This document shows, piece by piece, positions 1 through 8,077 of a DNA stretch of 44,896 nt. The position numbers were made by a program, and so were the translations under genes. The notes beneath the pieces are model-generated. The model saw only the letters and a program-made list of their open reading frames with translations, did not search any database and was not told the DNA's origin. The DNA is from Anaerovibrio lipolyticus LB2005 (GTDB lineage Bacteria; Bacillota; Negativicutes; Selenomonadales; Selenomonadaceae): positions 1-44,896 of the forward strand of contig NZ_JHYA01000016.1 of the NCBI RefSeq assembly GCF_000621545.1, in the 5' to 3' direction. Position 1 is the first letter of the stretch; each line of letters opens with the position of its first letter.

Positions 1-395
1 TTGAAGGTAACGTTGGCGTTATCATTGATCTGGTCAATGGACTGGTCAAGCTCCTTCTGGATAGTAGCGCGGTCAGAATCAGTGTTGGTATCGTTTGCTG
101 CATTTACTGCCTTTTCCTTCAAGGTCTTCAGGATTTCTACAGTAGAGCTTACAGCACCCTCAGCAACCTTCATCATAGAGCCGCCGTTCTGAGCATTCTG
201 ATTTGCCTGATCCAAGGAACGAATCTGTACACGCATTCTCTCGGAAATAGCGTAGCCGGATGCATCATCAGCTGCGCTGTTGATTTTCATACCGGAAGAA
301 ACCTTTTCCAGACTCTTCTTCAGAGCGTTGGTGTTCTTGTTCAGAGTGTTCAGGGTGTTAATTGCGGACATGTTGTTCTTTACAACCATAGCCAT
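1..395 (-). CDS. hag: Flagellin, N-terminal part (cut by window start)
   Basis: Filament subunit of the flagellum, secreted through the flagellar type III system. Translating leftward from ATG at 395 gives MAMVVKNNMSAINTLNTLNK, then a segment ending SSGMKINSAADDASGYAISE, which is the classical D0/D1 start of bacterial flagellin. About 131 codons are visible and the rest lies outside the window. An AAGGAGG ribosome site sits 7 nt before the ATG. The gene follows fliT but has its own sigma28-like promoter, with a terminator between the two. A leader hairpin suggests control by the CsrA encoded at 5203. The identification is firm; only the central and C-terminal parts are unseen. Confidence 0.95.
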   Translation of the reverse strand, partial: MAMVVKNNMSAINTLNTLNKNTNALKKSLEKVSSGMKINSAADDASGYAISERMRVQIRSLDQANQNAQNGGSMMKVAEGAVSSTVEILKTLKEKAVNAANDTNTDSDRATIQKELDQSIDQINDNANVTF

Positions 396-424
396 GATAA
401 ATTCCTCCTTGATTTTAAACAATT

Positions 425-441
425 CCAGGCATCCTTGCCTG
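425..441 (-). promoter_or_regulatory. Candidate CsrA-binding hairpin in the flagellin leader
   Basis: On the minus strand CAGGC and GCCTG pair and present a six-base loop AAGGAT, so the GGA lies in a hexaloop followed by TG. This matches the preferred CsrA site (ARGGAUG in a hairpin loop). The flagellin Shine-Dalgarno, which itself contains GGAGG, lies about 17-23 nt downstream, similar to the two-site layout of Bacillus subtilis hag. csrA and fliW are in the same cluster. Confidence 0.6.
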
Positions 442-507
442 TTTTTTTACTTAATGATCTATGAGCATCTGTTATTTGCTTAGCTCATTTTCATCTATCT
501 GACTATA

Positions 508-534
508 GTATCGGGTCGATTATCATTTTACTTA
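508..534 (-). promoter_or_regulatory. Sigma28-like flagellin promoter
   Basis: Minus-strand sequence TAAG-N15-CCCGATAC matches the SigD/FliA consensus TAAA-N15-GCCGATAA with correct spacing. It lies about 110 bp upstream of the flagellin start, downstream of the fliT terminator. FlgM, the anti-sigma28 factor, is encoded at 10737. Confidence 0.65.
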
Positions 535-552
535 AATACTTTTTAAAAAAAT

Positions 553-586
553 TAAAAAAAATGACCGGTCACAAGACCGATCATTT
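553..586 (-). terminator. Rho-independent terminator after fliT
   Basis: On the minus strand AATGATCGGTC and GACCGGTCATT pair around a TTGT loop and run into a T-tract. The one non-Watson-Crick position is a G-U pair only on the minus strand, which fixes the direction. It closes the fliD-fliS-fliT transcript before flagellin. Confidence 0.8.
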
Positions 587-597
587 TCCTAGAACCG

Positions 598-942
598 TTA
601 ATATTCCCGATTAAACATATTCCCCGCAGCCACAAATCCCGTCATATCGTATGATTTAACCGTCACATTATTGCGGCGGGATTTATTCAGCCAGGAACGG
701 GCCTTATGCATTATCTGCATATCCATAGGCTGAATTTGTTTGCGTAATGTCACGCCCTCCGGGCTACGGGCAAACTCATGGCTTGGCAATGTCTGTAGCA
801 TTTCCATAAGCTGTTGTCGCTGATCAACCAGTTCAAGAAATGTATCAATCTCCTCCTGATCAATAAATTTCAATAAATCCCTGGTCAAATCAAGATACTT
901 CTCCCACAGCTCCTGCTCTGAAAATCTAGGCTTTTCATCCAT
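598..942 (-). CDS. fliT: FliT-like flagellar chaperone
   Basis: 114 aa, mostly helical and charged, starting MDEKPRFSEQELWEKYLDLT. Its place directly after fliS and before the flagellin gene is that of FliT, the export chaperone of the FliD cap protein. FliT proteins are poorly conserved, so the call rests on position, size (usual about 100-120 aa) and predicted helical character. A GGAGC ribosome site precedes the ATG, and the fliS stop is 1 nt upstream, so the two are probably translationally coupled. A terminator follows. Confidence 0.7.
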   Translation of the reverse strand: MDEKPRFSEQELWEKYLDLTRDLLKFIDQEEIDTFLELVDQRQQLMEMLQTLPSHEFARSPEGVTLRKQIQPMDMQIMHKARSWLNKSRRNNVTVKSYDMTGFVAAGNMFNREY

Positions 943-943
943 A

Positions 944-1330
944 TTAAGATGCTCCTTTTTCCTTACGGGCCTTTATCATGGCCTGAGCCCATGCCGAACG
1001 CAACTCCTTAATAATGTCCATGCACTCTGTTACCTTCTCCGGCTTACTCCTCATATTGGCTTCCACCAAGGAATTATATACATAATCATAAAGTGGCATC
1101 AGCTGATGAGCTATATCATATTTCATGTCCAAAGTAACACGGAACTCATTAATAATATTTTGCGCCTTTTGGAGAGAAGTATTACATTGCTCCCATTTCT
1201 TTTGCTCCATAGCCTCCAAGCCTTCCTTCATAAAGCGAAGGCAACCATCATATAACATGAGTGTCAGAGCCTCTGGCGTAGCAGTCATTACCTGCTGGCG
1301 TTTATATGCTTCTGCAGCATTATTCATCAT
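944..1330 (-). CDS. fliS: Flagellar secretion chaperone FliS
   Basis: 128 aa, the usual FliS length. The sequence begins MMNNAAEAYKRQQVMTATPE and continues with ALTLMLYDGCLRFMKEGLEA, the highly typical FliS motif. FliS binds the flagellin C-terminus in the cytoplasm and keeps it unfolded for export; in Bacillus it also aids FliW release. An AGGAG site lies 9 nt before the first ATG (the second ATG is less well spaced). It lies between fliD and fliT, 19 nt after fliD, in one leftward operon. Confidence 0.95.
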   Translation of the reverse strand: MMNNAAEAYKRQQVMTATPEALTLMLYDGCLRFMKEGLEAMEQKKWEQCNTSLQKAQNIINEFRVTLDMKYDIAHQLMPLYDYVYNSLVEANMRSKPEKVTECMDIIKELRSAWAQAMIKARKEKGAS

Positions 1331-1349
1331 AATACAAATCTCCTAACTA

Positions 1350-4300
1350 TCAGGAAAACGAACCACTAATATAACCAAGCTGCATATTAAGCTTAGACAA
1401 GGCCACCTCCATGGCATCGTAACGCTTAAACAGCTTGTTTTCATAAGCCGACATCTGAGTCTTAAAGGTCTTCATCTTAGTCTGCATGTCGGTAATCAGC
1501 TTGCCCAAATAACTCTGATCATCCGTAGACTTAGAAGTACCAGCTATATCAGAAATCTTGGACATATGGTTGGTCATCACATTATACAACCGATTGGCCA
1601 CACCAGTATTGGCATAGTCCTGCTTTTGCTGAGCCGAAGTAATCTTATTCTTATTGGTGGACCCGGCAATGTATGTGCTGTCCTGATCAGATGCAAAGAG
1701 CTGATATATGCAATCTGGATCATCAGCCAGGGCTTTCTTCAGCTTATCCGTATCCAAAGTCAAATGGCCCTTGGTATTAGTCGAAGTAATACCAACGGAA
1801 GCCAAGGTATTGTATTGGCTATCTACCGCATCTACCTTGGTATAAATAGCCTCCCGCATAGCACTTACCAAATTTTGGATTTCACTGTTGTGATATAGAA
1901 GACCTGACTTAGCCTTTTCGTTCCATTTTTCTATCTGCTTTTCCGTCATTTCATCCTCTTGGCGTTTGCTAAGAGGTTTATAGTCAGAATATTTTTTCTC
2001 AGACAACTTTTCATTGAGAGAATCCAACAGTTTATTGTAATCATCCACGAAGCTCTTCATGTAGTCTACAATTTTATCCGTATCCTGACTAACACTGATG
2101 GTAGCCTTTTGACCAGCTTGAGTCTGATCTAAGAAGGTATAGGTTACACCTGCTACCGTCAGCTTATTGGTGGCATTGTCATAGGTCTTACCATCAATAG
2201 TTACTGAAGCATTAGTGCCAGCCCACGAATGATCCTTAGCAGCTGCTGTTTCTTCACTTTCCTTAAGTCCCATTCTGGAAACAAGCTCTTTACCCGAAGT
2301 ATCAACACCTGTTAATGTAGCATAGCCCTTGTCATTGGTTAGGGTAAGCTTACCATCTGCATCCACTGCAGCAGTCACATTTATAATTTTATTACCATTT
2401 TCATCCTTGGTAGCAGCATTGATTTTTTCAGCCAATGCACTTAAATCTGCCGCACTATTACCATCAGTATCAAAAAGATCACCGTAAGTAAAGGTAAATT
2501 CAGCTTGCCTATCGCTGTCACCAACCTGTAAGGTAAATGCCGTGTCAGAGGCATTTACCTTTGTACCATCACTCTTTTTTATGGTCAGAGTGTCACCATC
2601 TTTTACAGCACTGATACCTAAAGCATCAGCCAGACTATCCTCCGTGCTGTGCTCATTTACACGGGTAATACCCTTAGTGCTGGTGGACATATATGTCATA
2701 GAACTTGTGTCAGAAACGACCTTTACATTTAATCCACCATAAACATTCAAATTATTATCAGGATGTTCAGGATCGTCAGACACACCATTAATCACTACAT
2801 TTCCATCTGGATTAGCAATAGTAAGCTTTCCATCCACATAGTTGGCCTTGATGTTTAAGCCTTTATCTTTACACGCCTTGTTAATTTTTTCAGCTAATGC
2901 ACTTAAATCATTTGATGTTTTTTGAGTTGCTACCCAACCGGCACCGGAACTGATCTCATAGTCATTAATACGCAAATCCCAGCCATTATTTGTAAAGGCC
3001 GAATAATCTACGACATCACCATAAGATACGTCCACAGTGGCCGTTTTGTCAGTACCATCACTGATTTCAAAGCTAAAAAGCTGATTGTCTTTCCCAGTAC
3101 CTTTAGCGAAATAGTCCCTGTTTCCAGTTTGACTGCCAATATTACTTGTTCCATTTGACAAATTCATGGTGTATTTATTCGAGCTCATATACTTTATTAA
3201 ACCACTCACACCAAAAACATCAGCCAAATTATCGGTATTGGTAGTAGTACCTACAACATGGAGGCTCGTACTTGGGGTCAGATTCAGACTATCAATTAAC
3301 TGAGTAGCCACAGTCTGATTTGCACCAGTAGCAGTTAAATTTGCACTCCCATTTGGATTTGTCAGAGCGAAGCTATCCGTAACAGAGTCATAATTTGATG
3401 TAATACCAAGACCAGTCTTATTAATCTTGTCAGCAAAATCACTAAGTCCAGCAGTTGCTCCCAAATTATTCTTCTTGCCAATATCGCTGAGATTGAACAG
3501 TTCTCCCAACGTAAAGCTAATAGTAGCATTGGATGTACCATTGCTAAGATTCATGGAAAAAATTGTTGTATCTGCACTCTCTGGAACTGAATTACCGTTT
3601 CCATCAACAGTGAAATTTCCCAATTCACCAACTACTTTACCATTTTTATCATACTGTGTAACAGCAATATCGTAGTTGTCACCATTCTTAGTTGAAGTAG
3701 CCTTTAATCCCAATACATCTTTCAAACTTACAGACAAAGCACTATTGGTAATACCACTAGATTCCATTACTGTCTTCATAGTATTATCCGCGGTAAAATC
3801 AATGCGGTCACCTAATTTATTATTAGCCACATCATAGCTGCCAAGATTTAAGTTATTCAGCAAGGTAGCTGTATTGCCATTATCGGCCGTAATACCAATA
3901 ATATTTTCCTTGCCGCTTGTCTTATTATACAAGCTAAAGGAATCATTGGCTGTATCATATCCGCCTTGAATATTAGCACCTGTCTTCGCAATAGCACTGG
4001 CGAAATCATTCAGGGACTTGCCACCACTGAACAAACTGGACTGATCCCCAGTATACCCAGTATATTCACCTGATTTAAATCCAGTGAACAGCTCATCATA
4101 GGTATACGTAAGAGTATATTCCTTGTCACTGCCAGCCGTATCCTTCAGACGCAACGAAATGGCCACATCACTGCCATTAACCTCTTGGCCATTTACTTTA
4201 TAAGTAAAATTAAAATTGTTGCCATCCTGAGTATAGCTGGCCACGCTATAGTTACCGAAGATTACATCAGCTAGCTTATTACTGGACTGCGCATCCTGAT

Positions 4301-4697
4301 TAGCTCTGGTAACACCATAATTCTCTATGACCTGCCCCTGTGCATCCTTCTTTTGGGTTGTCATCAAATAAGCATTACTGGCCACCGAATCAACAGTTAC
4401 CGTATGATTCATCGAGGCTGCCGCACCATTGGCCGTAGCCGTAACAACACTGCTATTGTTGCTGGTAGCCTGCATAGCATTCAAATTTGACTGCATTTTA
4501 TAGTCAGACAAAGTCCCATACTTATATGTAGTCAAATCATTATATACATCGTTATAGGCTTCCTTTAACCATGTATTGGCTATTTCCTTTTGTTCCATCT
4601 TGTCATATTGCTTGTTTTGGTTGGACATGCCCATTTTTACCAATGATTCAATGTCCAAACCAGAGCCTGACAAGCCATAAATTCCATTTACGCCCAT
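1350..4697 (-). CDS. fliD: Flagellar hook-associated protein 2 (filament cap), very long
   Basis: FliD caps the filament and promotes flagellin assembly. Residues 1-115 carry the FliD N-terminal region (GIYGLSGSGLDIESLVKMGM), and about 870-1115 the C-terminal region (VDDYNKLLDSLNEKL, LASVGITS, ending LNMQLGYISG). At 1115 aa it is about twice the usual length (roughly 450-700). The extra sequence is four diverged copies of one module, near 141-290, 325-474, 490-660 and 688-815. Each has an LAD-(V/A)-(F/L)G-like start, a YGDLF/LGELF-like strand, a DL/SL-(S/N)-(A/D)-(L/F)-A-x-(K/A)-I segment and a later asparagine-rich strand. A G-rich ribosome site precedes ATG 4697. Confidence 0.93.
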   Translation of the reverse strand: MGVNGIYGLSGSGLDIESLVKMGMSNQNKQYDKMEQKEIANTWLKEAYNDVYNDLTTYKYGTLSDYKMQSNLNAMQATSNNSSVVTATANGAAASMNHTVTVDSVASNAYLMTTQKKDAQGQVIENYGVTRANQDAQSSNKLADVIFGNYSVASYTQDGNNFNFTYKVNGQEVNGSDVAISLRLKDTAGSDKEYTLTYTYDELFTGFKSGEYTGYTGDQSSLFSGGKSLNDFASAIAKTGANIQGGYDTANDSFSLYNKTSGKENIIGITADNGNTATLLNNLNLGSYDVANNKLGDRIDFTADNTMKTVMESSGITNSALSVSLKDVLGLKATSTKNGDNYDIAVTQYDKNGKVVGELGNFTVDGNGNSVPESADTTIFSMNLSNGTSNATISFTLGELFNLSDIGKKNNLGATAGLSDFADKINKTGLGITSNYDSVTDSFALTNPNGSANLTATGANQTVATQLIDSLNLTPSTSLHVVGTTTNTDNLADVFGVSGLIKYMSSNKYTMNLSNGTSNIGSQTGNRDYFAKGTGKDNQLFSFEISDGTDKTATVDVSYGDVVDYSAFTNNGWDLRINDYEISSGAGWVATQKTSNDLSALAEKINKACKDKGLNIKANYVDGKLTIANPDGNVVINGVSDDPEHPDNNLNVYGGLNVKVVSDTSSMTYMSTSTKGITRVNEHSTEDSLADALGISAVKDGDTLTIKKSDGTKVNASDTAFTLQVGDSDRQAEFTFTYGDLFDTDGNSAADLSALAEKINAATKDENGNKIINVTAAVDADGKLTLTNDKGYATLTGVDTSGKELVSRMGLKESEETAAAKDHSWAGTNASVTIDGKTYDNATNKLTVAGVTYTFLDQTQAGQKATISVSQDTDKIVDYMKSFVDDYNKLLDSLNEKLSEKKYSDYKPLSKRQEDEMTEKQIEKWNEKAKSGLLYHNSEIQNLVSAMREAIYTKVDAVDSQYNTLASVGITSTNTKGHLTLDTDKLKKALADDPDCIYQLFASDQDSTYIAGSTNKNKITSAQQKQDYANTGVANRLYNVMTNHMSKISDIAGTSKSTDDQSYLGKLITDMQTKMKTFKTQMSAYENKLFKRYDAMEVALSKLNMQLGYISGSFS

Positions 4698-4712
4698 TTA
4701 AAGGCCCCCCTT

Positions 4713-5168
4713 TTACGCATTACGATCGAGGAAAGCACCCAGCCATTCCTGGGCCTTTATCATACCCTCTACCATTTCTTCAGGTGGGTATTCCTTAATA
4801 ACCTCATTTGTCTTCTTGTCAATCATCTTAACCGACATTACATTTACTTCCTTGTGATATTGGAATTCCAAATCACAATTGAGCTTGCTCATAAGCTCAT
4901 TGAGTTCCTTTGTCATTTCGCTGACAAATTCCTCATTGATGTTGTCCAAGGCTTGACGCTTTGGATCCTCTTCCTTTTGCTCGTTGTCGGCTTTGCCTGC
5001 ATCATCACCAGCAGCAACCTTATCAACGGTATTAGCCTCATCAATTTTTATATCAACAGGTGCCACCTTATTTTCCACTGGCTCCACTGTTTTCTTCTGG
5101 CTAGTCCCGCTATCCATTGCTGAGACAACAACTGCTGCAGCCGTCATGTCTGAAATGCTTCCTACCAC
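4713..5168 (-). CDS. flaG: FlaG family flagellar protein
   Basis: 151 aa. The N-terminal half is low-complexity and charged. The C-terminal half (about 75-150) has the FlaG/YvyC pattern: LNELMSKLNCDLEFQYHKE, then VKMIDKKTNEVIKEYPPEEM and EWLGAFLDRNA. FlaG is a small cytoplasmic or filament-associated protein that affects filament length in some bacteria. Start GTG at 5168 is chosen because a GGAGGG site lies 7 nt before it. It sits immediately upstream of fliD as in many Firmicutes. Confidence 0.85.
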   Translation of the reverse strand: MVGSISDMTAAAVVVSAMDSGTSQKKTVEPVENKVAPVDIKIDEANTVDKVAAGDDAGKADNEQKEEDPKRQALDNINEEFVSEMTKELNELMSKLNCDLEFQYHKEVNVMSVKMIDKKTNEVIKEYPPEEMVEGMIKAQEWLGAFLDRNA

Positions 5169-5202
5169 TTTGAATCCCTCCGTAGAATAATATTATAATC
5201 CT

Positions 5203-5424
5203 TTATTTTGGTAACGCCTGGGACAAATCTATGTTGTCTGCAGGAGCCGCTGCCTTGCGATTTTCATCCTTGATGACCTTATAGATTTCTCCTCTATAAA
5301 CCTTTACACTGCGAGGGGCATCAATGGCTATTCGCACATTGTCGCCATTAACCTCGACAATATTGATAACTATGTCATCCCCAATCATAATCTGTTGCTT
5401 CGGGTGTCTCGTAAGAACCAGCAT
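5203..5424 (-). CDS. csrA: Carbon storage regulator CsrA
   Basis: 73 aa, typical CsrA: MLVLTRHPKQQIMIGDDIVI, then VNGDNVRIAIDAPRSVKVYR with the RNA-binding strand at both ends of the dimer. CsrA binds GGA in hairpin loops and blocks translation; in Bacillus it represses flagellin and is titrated by FliW. The fliW reading frame ends inside the csrA ribosome site (AAGGAGG), giving tight coupling. The C-terminal tail ends DLSQALPK. The likely target is the flagellin leader hairpin at 425-441. Confidence 0.97.
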   Translation of the reverse strand: MLVLTRHPKQQIMIGDDIVINIVEVNGDNVRIAIDAPRSVKVYRGEIYKVIKDENRKAAAPADNIDLSQALPK

Positions 5425-5427
5425 ATT

Positions 5428-5868
5428 CTATTCCTCCTTTTCCGGGAACAGCCTATGCTTTGTAGTATAATTGGTTTTTTCCAGCACAACCTGTCTTGCC
5501 TTCATATTGGACTGATTTATAACTATCGGTGCCAGCAAATTTGTGGTCATATTTTTCACGCCTGTTGGTGGTATGGTAATAAGGGAACAAACCAACACAT
5601 CCCCATCATTGGTAACTCCCAGAGCCTCCATATTGGCATCGTCCAATTCAAAGGTATAATCCGGGAAAAATACAAATGGGTCCGTCATGAGAAAGGCCAG
5701 CTCTGGTGTTGATACAGACTGCATATACATATACGGGCTTTCCTCGTCATAAGGAATAATGGCGAACTCCCGCTCATCCTCAAAGGCTGGTATTCCATGT
5801 TCAAAGGTAACAATAGATTTTTCTTCAACTTCAATTTCACCAAATCTGGTAGTGTTAATCTTTCTCAT
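5428..5868 (-). CDS. fliW: Flagellar assembly factor FliW
   Basis: 146 aa with the FliW signature: RFGEIEVEEKSIVTFEHGIP near the start, then FAIIPYDEESPYMYMQSVST and later LVCSLITIPPTGVKNMTTNL with API-I-N near the end. FliW binds either flagellin or CsrA, so falling cytoplasmic flagellin frees FliW to inhibit CsrA. The GGAGG site is 6 nt before ATG 5868. It forms an operon with csrA, 3 nt between stop and start. R3 repeat copy e lies just upstream. Confidence 0.96.
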   Translation of the reverse strand: MRKINTTRFGEIEVEEKSIVTFEHGIPAFEDEREFAIIPYDEESPYMYMQSVSTPELAFLMTDPFVFFPDYTFELDDANMEALGVTNDGDVLVCSLITIPPTGVKNMTTNLLAPIVINQSNMKARQVVLEKTNYTTKHRLFPEKEE

Positions 5869-5895
5869 TAATAGCCTCCAATATTTACACTAGGT

Positions 5896-5971
5896 ACACC
5901 GCATCCGACCATCAGGCACCGACGGAGCTCTGCTCCTAGCACCCTTGGGTGCTTCCCCTCAAGGGGATAGC
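5896..5971 (-). repeat. R3 palindromic repeat, diverged copy e
   Basis: Contains on the minus strand TCCCCTTGAGGGGAAG and, further on, CGGATGCGGT, separated by two extra small hairpins (ACCC-AAG-GGT and GGAGC-AGA-GCTCC). It matches the ends of the better-conserved copies at 12614, 13027 and 15253 but is longer. It lies between the DUF6470 gene and fliW and overlaps the stop codon of the former. Confidence 0.55.
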
Positions 5972-6564
5972 TAAACCCTCATATCGTAGTGCCCCACTGA
6001 AATCCACTGTCTTACATAACCCTTCCGGGCCAAGGTGGTCTGGGCCGAACCTGGGCGATTTTCTATCTCCGGAGTGGCCGTGGCATTAATACTGGTGGTA
6101 TCGCTGCCCGGATCCATTTTTCCCTTTATCTCCGATGGATGAACTGTAAATTCCGGATCTGGGATTTTTACTGCTTCCCACTTAGGCCACTGCACTATTT
6201 CACTTCTAAGCCGCGACTTGGCTTCATTACCAATAAGATTGGCACCTGGATGGGCACCATTCTTGGCAAAATTCCACCCGGACCGAGCCAGACGGGAGGT
6301 GTTGGCCTGCACATCGCTAAAGCCTTCCCCGCCATATTTCTTGGCAAAATCCGTATGATTCAAAAAGCCATAAGTCTTTCTGGCGTTATAAGTATCAATG
6401 TCAATATCAACCTGAGTGGCTGCCACATTGGCCAGTGGTGGGTCATAATCCCGATGCAGCTCCGCCGGACGAAAGGTATTCTTTATGGCCCTGGGCTGCT
6501 CCTGATGAATACTAATCTGAGCCAACTCCGTACTGATATTCAAGTATTTCATTTCTGCCAGCAT
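5971..6564 (-). CDS. DUF6470 family protein (YviE-like), flagellar locus
   Basis: 197 aa from ATG 6564. Start: MLAEMKYLNISTELAQISIH. The order flgL, this gene, fliW, csrA is that of Bacillus yviE, which belongs to the DUF6470 family. The N-terminal 30 residues fit the family pattern; the rest (DYDPPLANVAATQVDIDIDT, later a tryptophan-rich IVQWPKWEAVKIPDPEF) is variable. No function is established. ATG 6564 was preferred over GTG 6573 because AAAGAGG lies 8 nt before it and overlaps the GTG. Soluble, no signal peptide. Confidence 0.75.
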   Translation of the reverse strand: MLAEMKYLNISTELAQISIHQEQPRAIKNTFRPAELHRDYDPPLANVAATQVDIDIDTYNARKTYGFLNHTDFAKKYGGEGFSDVQANTSRLARSGWNFAKNGAHPGANLIGNEAKSRLRSEIVQWPKWEAVKIPDPEFTVHPSEIKGKMDPGSDTTSINATATPEIENRPGSAQTTLARKGYVRQWISVGHYDMRV

Positions 6565-6609
6565 CGTATTCACCTCTTTAGTATATAATCAAAAAATTAA
6601 GCTATACTA

Positions 6610-7998
6610 TTAATGTAAGTAATCTGCCAAAGTACCAGGGAGAATCTTTGACCCTACTGACAGGGACAAGCTATAAATCGTCTGATACTCCATCAGCTTG
6701 GTGGCCAAATATGCCACATCTGTGCTGGAAACATCGGTAATATCACTGGTAATGGACTCATCCTGGGTGGTGAGCATATCTGATGCAGCGGTATAAGCCT
6801 GCTGACGGGCTGCCATGGTAGTCTGAGCTCCCAGGACTTGGGCATGAGCAGCATCACTAATGGTAAGTCCATCGTTGGCTGCCCAATCATTGTTGCCGGA
6901 ATCAATCTTGGATACAGCATATAACAGCTCATTAAGCATTGCCGTTCCAGAGGAATAAGTTGGAACATCCCTATACTGCCCGGAACCGACTGGATCTTCA
7001 TACTTGTTTGTATAACTTAGACCAGGAGTATCAAATATGTCACTGCCAAACACATCCTGACCGGTCTGATTTACTGTATCGGTGGCCTTATCCACCCCTC
7101 CAGTTTTTTTAACCATGGAAATGTATTTAGCATCCCCTTTGTATTCAACTATATACTGATCGCTAGTATCAAATGTTAAAGTGACATTCTTACCGTCTAC
7201 CGTAATATCAGAGCTAAATGATTTGCCACCATCACTTATAACACCATATTTATCAAAATACTTGCTCACATCGGTGCTTCCACCCCATCCTGAAATATCT
7301 CCGGCTTCGTCACCATCCTGAACAGTAGTCTGCCCCTCATAAATTTTATCCTTATAGCCATTTTCTACAAAATCCTGAGTATAAACCTTACCATTAGTTA
7401 CATTCATAAAATAAGTATTACCATCACTGCCATTCAGCTTTAGCATCTGATTGATAGTAGTGGATACAGGTTTACCATCTACAAGATTTGTGTTATTAAA
7501 ATAACTTGCCTGAGCTTCACTAAGGGTTTTAGTTTCCCCTCGTGCTTTCTTTCCGTCCGAAATTTGAAATGGCATGGTGGTATCAGACTGACCAGAGAAT
7601 AAATATCTGTCACCAATCTGAGCATTCATATCAGCCACTACTTCCTGTACACTGGCCAACAGCTCCTTGGCGATATCATGCATATCATCCTCGTTATTGG
7701 TGGAGTTACCTGCCTGAACAACCTTTCCCTTAAATTCCTTCATACGCTCAGTAACATTAACCAAAGCCGCATCACTATTCTTCATCCAAGAAACCGCAGT
7801 GGTAATATCATCCTGGAACTGCTTCACATTTGTAAGGGAATTCTGATATCTTAAATATTTGGAATAACCAACAGCATCATCGGAAGCACGATGGAGCTTC
7901 TTGCCATCACTTTGCTCAAAGAGCTTGGTGTAGGTTTCGTAGGAGCCATTCAGCTGCTTCAGATAATTGTGGGTCATCATTGTGCTGCTTATACGCAT
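6610..7998 (-). CDS. flgL: Flagellar hook-filament junction protein FlgL
   Basis: 462 aa. The N-terminus MRISSTMMTHNYLKQLNGSY and the following helical segment with KKLHRASDDAVGYSKYLRYQ are typical of FlgL (D0/D1, flagellin-like). The C-terminus (ATKLMEYQTIYSLSLSVGSK ... LADYLH) matches the C-terminal D0 helix. The central 200-390 part is a variable beta-rich domain. FlgL joins FlgK to the filament and is exported by the flagellar apparatus. An R3 repeat and 79 nt separate it from flgK upstream, which is unusual inside an operon. Confidence 0.94.
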   Translation of the reverse strand: MRISSTMMTHNYLKQLNGSYETYTKLFEQSDGKKLHRASDDAVGYSKYLRYQNSLTNVKQFQDDITTAVSWMKNSDAALVNVTERMKEFKGKVVQAGNSTNNEDDMHDIAKELLASVQEVVADMNAQIGDRYLFSGQSDTTMPFQISDGKKARGETKTLSEAQASYFNNTNLVDGKPVSTTINQMLKLNGSDGNTYFMNVTNGKVYTQDFVENGYKDKIYEGQTTVQDGDEAGDISGWGGSTDVSKYFDKYGVISDGGKSFSSDITVDGKNVTLTFDTSDQYIVEYKGDAKYISMVKKTGGVDKATDTVNQTGQDVFGSDIFDTPGLSYTNKYEDPVGSGQYRDVPTYSSGTAMLNELLYAVSKIDSGNNDWAANDGLTISDAAHAQVLGAQTTMAARQQAYTAASDMLTTQDESITSDITDVSSTDVAYLATKLMEYQTIYSLSLSVGSKILPGTLADYLH

Positions 7999-8023
7999 AA
8001 TCTATACCTTACCTTTCTTTTTT

Positions 8024-8064
8024 GCCATCCCCTCTGGGGAGGGTGCCCGCAGGGCGGGTGAGGT
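8024..8064 (+). repeat. R3 palindromic repeat, copy d (between flgK and flgL)
   Basis: Plus-strand GCCATCCCCTCTGGGGAGGG, then a central hairpin CCCGC-AG-GGCGGG, then TGAGGT. The layout is that of copies a-c with different central-hairpin bases, so the ability to fold is kept while the sequence changes. It sits in the gap between flgK and flgL. Confidence 0.6.
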
Positions 8065-8077
8065 CATCTGTCAATTA

